Position numbers and translations under genes: made by a program
Notes under the pieces: generated by a model
Databases searched by the model: none
The model's input: only the letters and a program-made list of their open reading frames with translations
Told to the model about the DNA's origin: nothing
Part shown: positions 27,953-38,675 of the stretch, piece by piece
Numbering within the stretch: the first letter of the stretch is position 1
Layout: each line of letters starts with the position of its first letter
DNA from: Thuidium tamariscinum
Taxonomy: Eukaryota > Streptophyta > Bryopsida > Hypnales > Thuidiaceae
DNA length: 64,000 nucleotides
Assembly: GCA_947034885.2 (NCBI GenBank)
Contig: OX344753.2
Location: 4,402,001-4,466,000 of the forward strand
Direction: 5' to 3'

Positions 27953-29251
27953 TGTTATTTCGATGGTTACTGGGGAGAGCAACTACTTCTAGTCACCTCT
28001 CGTCATTCGACTTGGATCCTTTTGGATCATTACGGAGTGTAAATTATGGACGCATAACCCGCTGTATTCCAAATGTGAAGGTGGTTTCTTGACCAAACGC
28101 AGGTCAGTGTATGGGTTTTCCAAAACTTGCGAGTAGGTTGTGACTTGAGCCCTCTACATGTAGAGTTAGAAATTGGTAATTAACCGGGAAGGTAATAACA
28201 TGAACATCAAGCCGACCACCAGCTGTATTGATTCTTTACGACTCATTAAAGTCATGCAACTTTACTGCGTGTTCAAAGGTGGTTCTGTGTTCTGATTATT
28301 TGGGATGTAAAGAGATTTCTCTCATTGTATGTGCAACTTGTATGTGCAACTTTCCCAAAATTCACTTATTGGAAATGGACATTGTATGAAAAACAAATAA
28401 GCCATCAAAGTTCACCGTAATCCAAAAATGTCCTGATTTTGAACTTTGAACTGTTCCCAAATATTCTAAACAACTTGGATTCACAAGAAAATATTACCAC
28501 AGTGGCAAGGCTTCAAGGGATCACAACCCAATTAACTGTATTGAAAAAGAATATTGGATGAAGGAGATACAAGACCCCCAAGTTGCAGCCATCAAAATGC
28601 CTTTCGGTGAACTCAAATTGTACCTGTGAACTTTGAATGGCTTCCTAAAAATCAGCACATCTTGGGTTGATTTGAAAATTTCTAACACACAAACTAGAAG
28701 AAAGAGTGCAGATTTCAGAACAAATTTGATTAAATTTGTGCATCAGATGCAAAAGTTGCAGCACTTTCAATTAGACTTCCAGACTGTGAGAGGACATTTT
28801 GGTTCCCCTTAGGCCAGCGCTTCGGGGTTAAGTGCGCACATGCACTTGATTGGAAGGAAACTTGATTGCAGGTGTAAGAGCTAGAGCAGTCTTCTTGCTC
28901 GTGAATGAGAGCGTCTTGGTGAACGTCATAAAGCACATTTCTTATCTAATATCGAAACGGATGCCAGAAAATGTACACCATTTAATACTCTTAAAGAACT
29001 ACCCACAGTGGAAAATAAAAAGTTTGAACATCACCGACCTATTAGAAGAAATTCATATTGCCTCCATTACACACAGATCGGATTCATGAAGAAAAGCGTG
29101 ATTCAAACCTGTCTCACATCAAATAGAATGCTCCAATAACCACCGTTCACATATAATTGAATACAAATGACGCAGAGTCTCTCAAGAATTCCTTCACATA
29201 ATCAAAAGATTCCACTAAGAATCGTGGAGCATTCCAAGAATGCAATCAAAT
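27953..29251. other. Intergenic region 3' of the G-beta gene
   Basis: The first few hundred bases are likely G-beta 3' UTR. The rest is AT-rich and contains short unsupported ORFs on both strands around 28730-29090 with no splice signals or recognised domain. I see no RNA gene or clear repeat here. Confidence 0.5.
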
Positions 29252-29538
29252 GGGAAATTTCATTAAAATGGCGCTTTTGAGCAGTTTAGACTGCGCGGTC
29301 TGAACCGTTTTTTCTATCCTAGGATCTACACCAGTACTAGATTTTGGAAATCTACAACTCTCCTAGATTTCTGAAATCTATACCAATCCTAGATTTTTAA
29401 ATTGTTTGGTCTAATATCTATGCTTGTCATAGATTTCAGAAATCTAAAAGTGTCCTAGATATTAGCAATGTATACTTGTCCTAGATGTCAAGGTGTGAAA
29501 ATGGCATGTGGAATACCGCCATTTTAACGAAATTCCCC
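29252..29538. mobile_element. MITE-like element with ~22-25-bp terminal inverted repeats and internal palindromes
   Basis: Left end ATGGGAAATTTCATTAAAAT and right end ATTTTAACGAAATTCCCCAT are inverted copies with two or three mismatches. TCAA flanks both sides, a possible target duplication. The interior (29337-29490) has at least five degenerate copies of a CCTAGATTTCTGAAATCTA-like palindrome. No ORF. Superfamily unknown. Confidence 0.65.
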
Positions 29539-29699
29539 ATTCAAGTAATCTGAAATCGACATGACCCAACTCACGAGCATGTCGTTATTCCTAACTTCCA
29601 ACACATTGTCATGAGATCATAGCTAGAACAAATTCTACGTCGCACTGAACGGAATCAACCACCATCCCCATCGTCTCCTGCAAATCGACAAAAGGTTAT

Positions 29700-30010
29700 A
29701 TGTAGATCACCAAACTCGTCCGCATGAAAACTAGAACCAGGAAGTCTCTCCAAAAAAACGAACAGGAAAGCCTCTTGAAAGCTACAAACAGAAATTCAAG
29801 CGCTTATGAAACTACCAACAAGATTTAAGCGCTCTTGAACACGTACTACACACAGGAAGCTCTCGTGAGAACTTCAAAAGAATAGCTCGATCTCATGGAA
29901 ACTACTGAGACATGACATCTCTCATGAAAACGACAAACAGGAAAGCTCTCGTAAGATCGAGCTGCAAACAAAATTGGAAAGCTTTCTCACGAACACTACA
30001 AAGATCACAT
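29700..30010. repeat. Degenerate minisatellite, ~35-50-bp unit
   Basis: A unit approximating GCTCTCGTGAAAACTAC followed by AAACAGGAA recurs six or seven times with many substitutions and variable spacing. It ends about 85 bases beyond the stop codon of the minus-strand proline-rich protein gene, so it may lie in that gene's 3' UTR. Confidence 0.6.
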
Positions 30011-30093
30011 TCATGAGTGCGAGACTGGAGAGCAACGGGAAATTAAGCTTGATGATCGGAATAGATTTGTGGGCTTACTAGCTAGCTAGCTTC

Positions 30094-30639
30094 CTAGAGC
30101 TTGAATGAGAGGATCTTCTTGTGATCGATCTCAATCTCCAGGAACTTGCCAACTTTCGGTCGCAGTGTATCTTTAGCGAGCAGCTGCAAGACCTTGACAC
30201 TCTTCGGCTGGATGAACTTGAACTGATCCAGCAAGTGGATCGGAAACGACTTCGTCACCGACACGCCCTTGTTCGTCTTCACAGTCACGTACAAGTGCAC
30301 CACAGGAACCTTGCAGCTCACAGTGACAGGCGCAATGGCGGCCCAGCATCCTTTCTCCGCCACAACCTTCTTGGAGATTTTACCAACTTCCAGAGTGAAT
30401 GTCACGCTCCGATCGGCGATGTTGTGGATGACGCTTTTGAGGGAGAATGTGTCCACGGGCTTCGGCGGTGGGGGAGAATGCACCGAGAGTGGCGGAGCAC
30501 GTACCGGTAGAGGGGGAGCATTTACCGGTAGTGGAGGAGCGTGAACCGGTGGTGGAGGAGGATGCGATGGTGGTGGAGTGTGCGCTGCGACTGATGATGC
30601 TACCACAAGTAGAGCCAAAAGAAAAAGAAGCTTGGCCAT
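30094..30639 (-). CDS. Secreted proline-rich protein with conserved-looking C-terminal domain (181 aa)
   Basis: Single exon. ATG at 30639 (MAKLLFLLALLVVASSVAA) opens a clear signal peptide; an upstream in-frame extension is ignored because a TATA-like box lies within it. Residues ~20-63 are a proline-rich hinge with three heptads of the form xAPPL(P/S)V, encoded by a 21-bp tandem repeat. Residues ~65-181 form a beta-rich-looking domain with two cysteines (GCWAA, VSCKV) that could pair, ending KKILSFKL. The architecture fits an extracellular, cell-wall-associated hybrid proline-rich protein, but I do not recognise the C-terminal domain and it lacks the eight-cysteine motif of typical HyPRPs. 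Function unknown. Confidence 0.8.
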   Translation of the reverse strand: MAKLLFLLALLVVASSVAAHTPPPSHPPPPPVHAPPLPVNAPPLPVRAPPLSVHSPPPPKPVDTFSLKSVIHNIADRSVTFTLEVGKISKKVVAEKGCWAAIAPVTVSCKVPVVHLYVTVKTNKGVSVTKSFPIHLLDQFKFIQPKSVKVLQLLAKDTLRPKVGKFLEIEIDHKKILSFKL

Positions 30640-30734
30640 CGTGAAGGGAGACAGAAGAATGGAGGAGACGGACAGTACGTGACAGTACGTGACGATGGAG
30701 GTGGGAGACTCAGTTGGTTGAGAGAAGAGACAGA

Positions 30735-30742
30735 ATTTATAT
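30735..30742 (-). promoter_or_regulatory. TATA-like box of the proline-rich protein gene
   Basis: On the minus strand this reads ATATAAAT, about 96 bases upstream of the ATG at 30639. That spacing fits a TATA box with a ~65-base leader. It supports the downstream ATG as the true start. Confidence 0.5.
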
Positions 30743-30979
30743 GGGACCCGTTGAGGCGTGGCGATTTCCACATTCTCGATCTCGCCTGGTGTGCGTTTCT
30801 TTTCTTGGATCATCACGTGGATCGCGACCTGACATTTATCATTTCATAATCTTCTTGCCAGGAAGTGCGATCACCAAATACAAATTGTTTCTAGCGCCAT
30901 TTGCGAGGTTACCAGGTATCAACGGAACACTCTCGCAAATTTACCCGAGGAGATTCTGTCGTTGATGGAATAAACCAGT

Positions 30980-31720
30980 GGGTGTCAAGAAGCGACGCCG
31001 ATTGTATCCGAATTGCAGGAGATTGCTCCAAGATTAGCTCCAGGCATTGCAGATTCAAAATCTGACTTGCCGAAGTCTTTCGTTTAAAATATGACTGTTC
31101 TCATTTGCTTCTTCGTCGGCTAAGGATGTCGACTGTGAAGAAGTTTTCTGAAGACCTCGGCACTGTCGGTTCGCTAAAAATAATATCGCAGATTCATGAA
31201 GCGGATGAATTTTCTTTGTACTTATTTCACGACGGTTTGCAAGACCTTGCTGTATTGCACTTACAAACATGCTACTGTGGACAAGATACGGTACATTCAT
31301 TGATGAGAATAAATGAGAATGGAAGGAGCGACGCCGAGTGTAAATAAATCGGCGCAGCTTGCTCCAAGATTAGTTCAAGGCATTCTGAATTGTAAATCTG
31401 TCTTTTAGTGGAGTCTTTAATCTTCTTCGACCTGTTGAGGAATGAGGGTAACTTTTGCGACGAACCCTTCATTCCCGGCAGTTGCAGCTTGCTCCAAGAA
31501 TAGCATGTGGAAGAAACCCTTCACGAAAATAAAACTTTGCACGTCTAGTGGAAGAATTTTCTTTATAATTATTCACTTCTTCTTTGCACTTATTCATTGT
31601 ACTTCATTCCCGGCAGTTGTAACTTGCTCCAAGATTAGTATGTGGAAAAAAATCTTTACGGAAACAAAGAACATTGCACATCTAGATAGCGGATGGATTT
31701 GCTTTTGAAGTTAGGGCTTT
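30980..31720. repeat. Diverged tandem duplications of a TTGCTCCAAGATTAG unit
   Basis: GCGACGCCGA followed by TTGCTCCAAGATTAG occurs near 30991-31040 and again near 31326-31370. Two shorter units with CCCGGCAGTTG then TTGCTCCAAGA lie near 31473-31510 and 31608-31640, each followed by ATGTGGAA and TTTGCACGTCTAG- or TTGCACATCTAG-like text. The DNA is non-coding, and no terminal repeats were seen. Confidence 0.55.
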
Positions 31721-32246
31721 GACGGCAAGTTACGCCATGTCCGCACACAGCGCTTGTGCTACACTCGTAGATCGGAATGAACCGGGGCACAACTTTTCTA
31801 GCATGTCGCATATAACGTAGGTTCTGACATCCTGGAATTTCATTGCTGCTCACTGACGCATGCTTCGGGACGCAGTGATGAAACTTTGAATCAATATCAT
31901 TCTCATTCATTAATGACCACCCTACGAGTGCAGGATAGAGAAGTGCAAGTTTGGCAAATGGATAACCAAGGCATGTGGATGGAAGGAATAGGGTTTATGG
32001 TTTTCGGATGAGAACTTCTAACACTTCAGTACGACTTGGACGTTTGCGAAGTGCACAATGAGATGCCATGGCGAGCGAACACGAGTAAAAGGAATGCAAG
32101 TCTAGAAGCACATGGATTTCTTCCGCATACATTCTAGTTTTTGAGTTGCAATCAACGCTTTGGACTTGAAACCGTGATGGACAATTTTTGCCTAAGGACG
32201 CCGGGCTCAGTTTGCATTTCAGTCTAGTTTAATCCTGGTCAGCGAG

Positions 32247-33221
32247 CTAACTGCTGCCGAGTCTGAGATTGTCGCCTTCTAATCCAGAGTATGCGCCGTC
32301 ATAAACGAATCCCACGAGTTCTCCGTTTTGAAACGCCATCCACCCCATGTCATACTCGGAGTCATCCACAACCAGGTGGGTGCCGAAGTCGATGTCGTTC
32401 TTGTTTCGCAGCACATAGTTTTTCCGTTCAAGCTTCTCTCCGTCCTTGAGCGCCTGTTTGAGGTTTGTAAATCCTTGCGTATCCACGAGCATGAATCGCC
32501 CGCCCACCAGCGATCTATAATACGTCTCGTCGTCGAAATCCTCCTCAGGGTCAACCGCCTTCCCTTCAACAGTCTCCACAATGAGCTCACACCCAGGGCT
32601 GTGAGAACCACTCCAGTCATAGCGATCGACGAAGACGATCTCCAGAGCTCCAAATGTCCCGGTACTTCCAATCCCTGCTTCCGCCAACTGTTTCAGAATC
32701 TCCGAACCCTCCACATCGACATGGTGGCACACAAACCCGATGTGCCAGGGCTGGCCCTCGAAGCTATCTACGAAAGCGGCCTCCACCTTCCACGCGCCCT
32801 TGCGAGCCAGAACCCTAAATCGGAACGAGCACGCCAACACAGTCCCGGAAGGATCCGCAACCTCCTGTGGACCAAGCGCCGTGTCCACCTCCCCGGCGGT
32901 GAAACCTTCGATCACTGTGTGCACTTGACCCCACAGAAGCTCCCCACTCGTGCACGTGAAGAACGCGGGGACTCTCTTCGCGTTGTCATAACCTTGAAGA
33001 ACGCACGACGAGCCTCCATCTCCCGTTTCTACCTGAACACAACACGGAGCATCGATCAACAGCAATTATTATAAATAAGCTCTCCGATCAGTTACCAATT
33101 ACGCATTCAATCTCCCACGCTCTGAAATTCGTCCGTAAGATTTATGTGCAAAGTCCAAACATTCGGGAAGAATTCACAATGACAGAAAGGAAGAGCAGGG
33201 TATTACCTGTTGCTTGTCCAT
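32247..33221 (-). CDS. Unrecognised 266-aa soluble protein, two exons
   Basis: Exon 1 is only five codons (33221 down to 33207, MDKQQ, donor GTAATA). Exon 2 runs 33032-32247 after a TTCAG acceptor, phase 0. The reading frame is long and GC-rich compared with its surroundings, as expected of a real gene. No signal peptide or membrane segment is visible. The protein is acidic in its second half, with motifs such as PWHIGFVCHHVDVEG, FVDRYDWSGSHSPG and ending EGDNLRLGSS. The alternating hydrophobic pattern suggests a beta-rich fold. I do not recognise the family and assign no function. The long opposite-strand ORF (32328-33074) is a shadow. Confidence 0.75.
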
Positions 33222-36200
33222 GACGAGAAGCCGAGGCGAGCATGGAAAACAACGACCATCTTCAGCAGGTAAGCATATTGATCGCCAAAACTGCTCCTCG
33301 CACAAATAATATACAGAATTGCTGATCGAAGCAAGTGAGTGGAAAAAGAGCTTTAAAGTTTTCTAGCGGCATGGCAACCCACTAAGGGTTAAGCACGAGA
33401 CATTCATGAAGAATTTTGACAGGAATCCGGCCGGTTTCCTCTGTGCAAGTGTCTGGCTATACTATCTGCGTGACCCAAATGCGCATGCACTAATTTATCA
33501 TACGTCTACCATATCAGACAAGCTGTCCATGTATGTTATAGGAGTTAATGAAACAGTTCATTTAGAGCAAGGAAAAATGTCATTGTGGGAGAGATTTGCG
33601 GTTTTGACGTAGTGGCATTTTGACGGGGTCCCTGTGAAATTCATCATTTCTAATATCATGGGAATCATTGGTAATAAAATATCCAAAAAAACTCATTTGA
33701 AGTCAAAGAACTACACAAGATCTCCACTTTCCACTCCTAAAATCAAACATGGGAGAATTCTTTGTCATCCATCGGACCATTCTGATCCACGGCATTCTCA
33801 CAAGGTTAAGGACAAGCAGATTGAGACTAATAATGCTGAGACTAATAAGGGAGGAGGCTCAGAAACCGCTCATTTAAGAGCTGATCTCCTTTTTTCATGT
33901 ATTTCTTTTGATGCAAATATTCTGAACTTATATTTTTGTCAAAGAAAAATATTCTAGGAATCTAACACAAGTTGTTTCATATTTTTTGAAGCATTACTCA
34001 ATTAGTTGTGAATTTTCAAACACAGTCTGGCACAGGGCCCTATTTGTGATCATTATGCCTCACAAATTCATACATGCACAGTTTGGAAATAAATTTGACT
34101 TTGTTCAAAAACTAGCATTGCAACATGGAAAAAGTAATCAAGGTGGTTTCTAAATGCTTGAATTAATCATTATTTCAGATTTTGGAACACGTGTAAGAAG
34201 GGAGTTCAACAACCAAGTTATATAGTTGAGAATGAAGCCACTATGGCTTTGAAACCATCCATTGAAGAAGGAAAAAATAAACTCTTATCATCGTCCAATG
34301 TAATTGGAAATTCATTTATCCACAATCAAGTTCCATTTTACAGCCTCCTACTGGATGGTTGCAAAAGCCTGAGCGATTTCAGAGCCCTCTCCATTAGGAG
34401 AGATTTGAGGGCTCTAGGAGCCCGCGAGTTCCCACAGCCCAAAATTGTACTATCTGCCGTGGAAACGCAGTTCAACAAGGAATCTTACGTGGTCGAGCAA
34501 CTGCCATGTCATTAACTTCTTCTTTTTGAAAAAAAAAATTGGATTTTTTTTCATATTTCAGGACAAAAATTTTTTTTTTTTTTTTCTTAAGAAATGCTGG
34601 CCTGACAGCGGCCAGCCGTTCCCCAAATCAATTTCAGGAACAGTCCCGAAACAACCCTTTGGAGCCCTCAAATCCTTCCTAATGTATAATGCTCACTACT
34701 TGTCTTGTGCAAATTTTCAACAAGGAGGGTATGAAGTAGAAATTTTATTGGCGAGGCAATTAGAGAAATTTGAGAGAAATCTATATTGCAACTAACTGGT
34801 ATTAGTTTGGTGACGGTGAATCCACTTAACATAATCTGAATGGAAGAGACTACCATTGTTGTGGCATGGTTTGTTTGGTTAACCCCTAAAAGCCCAAGGG
34901 ATTCAAGCAAATATGTTTATTCAAACACAAATGTGTTATAAAATGGAAGTTCTATAATTTTTTGTAGTTTGCATCAATGAACATAATGTGAAGGACAAAA
35001 AGTAGAACACATCTATACAATCAATATTATAAAATTATTTTCAGATTTGCTTCAAATGAATTTTGACAATATATAACTTCAAAAATTCATCAAAAATACA
35101 ATTTTTATCTTTAGAATTTGAATTTTTTTTATTGATCAAACTATAGTTTCTATTGATTTGCAAAAAAATGCATAAGATTAAGTAATGAGAACACCGATTC
35201 TTTTTCCTAATAGTAAGTTTTCAACACTAGACAAATTATAAACACTTCATGCTATTTCTCTTATAATTTTTGTTTGACTATAATGATCTTAGTTTTGAAT
35301 GTAAATATTGAAAGACATCCAAATTTATTTATTTTTTAATTAGAAAATAAATTGTTGTTCCCAAAAATTCTGCTCAAAGTCAAGCAATAAGGAAAAAATG
35401 ATCGCATGGGCATTTAGGAGGTAAGTAATCAAAGAAGTTAAACAACTTAATTCTCTTACATCAAGATTTTGTTGTTTAGTAATTGCAAAGTAGGCCAAGT
35501 CATCCTTGAAGTCACTACCAACCTTGCTACCATTGACTCAATAGGTCCTAATTGGCAACTATTATTCATAACTTGTCCTTCTTTGCAATTATATAATCCA
35601 TAACTAGCTCTAATTATGTACATTTGTCTACTCAAAGGTGCTTCATCCACAAACAAGATAGTCTACATGATATTTATCTATAAGTGCAACAATTATATGA
35701 ATTTTCATTTAGAGACAAAGTTCATTACACCTTGTAACTTAATTGCCACCTTCCAATGATATGAAGGTTACTTTGTCTATGACCAAAGATTACTAAGAAT
35801 GATTGAAGATGAAGGCAATGGTCACAAGTTCAAACATTGATTCAGTGAAGCTCAATGTAAGGTTTGTTTTGTTGCTTGAAGAATTTGGACAAAAGGATAG
35901 TTGTAAGTTGGACAAATACTTGTAGTTCCCACATAATAAGTTATCATTGCCATTCTTTTTCATGTGGTAGATTGAAGAAGTTCTAGCTTATTAAAAAAGC
36001 ACACCAATGCTACAAAGACAAAGCCTCTACTAGTCTAGTTGTTAGTGCAAAGATTAATGGTTCTTTAGAAGTCTTAAGTTGTTATACAAACCATCTTATG
36101 AATTTATTATGTTTCTTTTAATTTTTGAAGTCTTATAGGATCTTAAATCAAATTGAGAGGCACTAATGCAAATCTACCATGGGCTAAAATAATTTTTACT

Positions 36201-36712
36201 AAATTTTTATGAAAGCTAATAAAAATTATATTGAAACTAATACAAAATCAACCCTAAACCACTATAGGATAAAATAAAAGTTGCATTGTATTTTGTAATA
36301 TTTGTTTTTGTATTTTTATTGATGTAGGTTTTGGTGTAGCCAAGCAAAAGTGATGTTGCATATGGTGATGTTGCAAAGTTGCCCACTCTAATTGATATGG
36401 TTGTATTGATTAGTGATAATTTTGGTCACTACACCATTGTGCTTACAATTGTGGTGAGAGGTCATGTAGTGATGGAAAGGGTTTATAGTGCAAGTGTTTG
36501 CATTGAAGGATAATCAACTCCATTTGTCTTTATTAGTTTGATGCTTGGAGTGAAAATAAGCATGAAGAGTCAAGAAAAAAGGAAAAAACATTGACCGTGC
36601 ATTATAATGTTAGATGGAATCTTATTGAATAGGATTTGTTAGGCTCCTCTATTGAATACATTTGGAGGTAAATCCATCAAGTGCCCGGATTGTTATTCTA
36701 GCATCCCTAAAG
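33222..36712. other. AT-rich intergenic region, left part of the 10.6-kb gene-free stretch
   Basis: No gene is supported. Short ORFs at 33634-33957, 34243-34515 and 34445-34795 lack splice context or recognisable domains. The last runs through a poly-T tract at 34571-34590. A short inverted repeat AGAGCCCTC/GAGGGCTCT lies at about 34381-34415. An orphan transposon end at 34879-34900 is listed separately. Confidence 0.5.
34879..34900. mobile_element. Orphan TTAACCCCTAAAAGCCC element end
   Basis: The first 17 bases are identical to the left end of the element at 36853-37770 (TTAACCCCTAAAAGCCC), and the next bases (AAGGG) differ. No partner GGGGTTAA lies within 2.8 kb other than that element's own right end. 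It is probably the remnant of a truncated or imperfectly excised copy. Confidence 0.5.
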
Positions 36713-36853
36713 CACTACAAGAAAATGGAGGCATAAATGACTTGTTCACAATGATTATGCAACCAACAATGATTGCAAAATGACTATTTTGAAGTCATTG
36801 TTGTTGGTGCAATCATTGTGGATAAGTCATTTATATCCCCCTTTTCTTGTAGT
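36713..36853. mobile_element. Small CACTA-type MITE (~141 bp)
   Basis: Left end CACTACAAGAAAATGGAGGC, right end CCCCCTTTTCTTGTAGT. Inner blocks ATAAATGACTTGTTCACAATGATT and its complement near 36815-36835 also pair. The final G expected of the CACTA terminus is replaced where the next element begins (TTAACCCC), so the two elements abut. Confidence 0.75.
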
Positions 36854-37770
36854 TAACCCCTAAAAGCCCATTGTCCCCTCATGGGACAATTTGGAATTCG
36901 GGTAGGTTTTGTAAACCTCAATTTTTAATGAATCTTTTTGAAACTTTCTCATAAGATAGGAAAACTGATTAGCTTTGTGGGAATATAATTTTTATTTCAA
37001 TTGGTGCCCGGGAGCAAAAGTTATATACCATAAAAAGCCCAAATTTTAACTCGGCAGGCAGAAAAATAAATCCACAAAAACTTGAAATTAAATTTTAAAT
37101 TTTTTTAATCTTATATATTATATTTTTATCTACGTGTGAAGCTTTGATTCATTCCATTTGGATTAGTTATGTGAAAGTTATGAACAATCTTGTTTTGGGG
37201 ATGTTTTGAAAAAATAACTTATAGGATTCATTTCTGAATGCAATTTTCACATTTTTTCAAAAAAAATTGCTTGATAAGGTAAAATTTGTTTTCTAGAACA
37301 ATCTCACTTTTGGGATTATTGTGTTTCAATTCCATCTTAGAGCTATTAACAATTTAATTTTTCTTTCAATCTTGGACCTACCTCTACCTAATAATTTTTT
37401 AAAGAATGAAAATCAAGCATTTTTTTTTGAAATTTTTTTCCTAGACTTTCAACTCAATTCTTAAACACAATTTTTTTTAATTCAAAGTCCATAGTGTTAA
37501 AAAATTCAACAAATGGCAATTAAAGTCATCTAAAATTGCAGGATAGTGTTTAAAAACTATGTTTTCCAACTTTGAATGCTCATATCTTCCAATCTATACG
37601 GTCAAACTTCATGAAATTTTTACCACATGATTTGAGACAAACAAAGTAAAAGATCCTATGGTTAGATTCTATAAAAAACACTTTTTTTTGTTTTTTTGGA
37701 TGAACGCATCAAAAATAGTAGTTTTGAGTGGTTTTTGACAAAAAAATGGCCTTGGGTCTTTAGGGGTTAA
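36853..37770 (+). mobile_element. piggyBac-like non-autonomous element, copy 1
   Basis: 918 bp including TTAA at both ends. The ends are CCCCTAAAAGCCCA at left and TGGGTCTTTAGGGG at right (its complement bar two bases). TTAA duplication plus CCC-starting inverted ends is the hallmark of piggyBac. Next to the left end is a hairpin TTGTCCC-CTCAT-GGGACAA. The inside shares blocks with copies 2 and 3 (GTGAAGCTTTGATTCATTCCA, AAGATCCTATGGTTAG). No ORF of useful length, so any transposase must act from elsewhere. Confidence 0.75.
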
Positions 37771-38675
37771 GGTATGTTCCCACATGGTGTCAAGGCAATG
37801 GTACTAGACTAATATGCAGTCTGAAAATGAAAGGGTCTTCACACTAGGTATGAAATGCAATTATTGAACCTACTCGGTTGCTCAACAATTGGTCTAGTAT
37901 GAGCGCTACTTTATGTAGTAATGGCCACAATTTTTTTTAAGAGCATTGTTTACAAAGTTCTCTAAAATCTTCTAAAAATGGAGATATGTAGAAACTTTGG
38001 AAAGTATTATGTACTTCACTAGAGGCTAGGTGATTATTAAAGACTTGTTTGTGATTATTAGTTGGCCCATCATGAAATGTGGGCTAGCACCTATAGTCAA
38101 AATCTCCATTGACTCAATGAGTAATTAAATTCCATTTCATTTGTTTTAAAAAAAATGCAATGTTGCATTAATCACATAAATGTTGTTTGTGTCAATGCCT
38201 AAGAAGAGAAAAATCAAATCCTACTACTTTTGACAACAAAATCCCAAACTTGCTCTACTATAATCTTTCCTACTAAAATATTGTTCATGTATTTGAATGA
38301 TTAAATTCCCTTTGTTTATGAAAAAGACCTGAGATTCTTTTTTACTTTATTTGAGGATTGAAATCACAAAATTTTTAAGAGATATAGTATACATAAGAAC
38401 TACATTGGGTTAGATTTAATGCCAAAAAATACATTAGGGTCAAATTATACTATGAAAATATGAGAGGAGAAGCATGGTAGTTTCATTTTCCTTTAGACTG
38501 AGTATAACCTTATGAAGCAAGAGGCAATTTTCAATTCTTTTAAATTTAAACTTAATTAATTGGCAAATAAATGTATAGATGAAGTTTGTTGGGTCTCAAT
38601 TTATATTGTCATTTGGATAGTCAATCCATTGATTGGATGGCTAGTTTGTGGACAAAATTTCATATAATAAGTGAA
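37771..38675. other. AT-rich spacer between two piggyBac-like elements
   Basis: No gene, RNA or repeat recognised. Confidence 0.5.

Noticed and set aside
30121-30644. Plus-strand ORFs over the proline-rich protein gene
   Set aside because: Antisense shadows of the repeat-containing minus-strand gene, which has a signal peptide and TATA-like box.
32328-33074. 248-codon plus-strand ORF opposite the unknown 266-aa gene
   Set aside because: The minus-strand frame has a clean two-exon structure and better protein character; the plus frame is its antisense shadow.
34571-34590. Poly-T tract as a retroposon tail on the minus strand
   Set aside because: No identifiable element body or target duplication next to it; treated as simple sequence.
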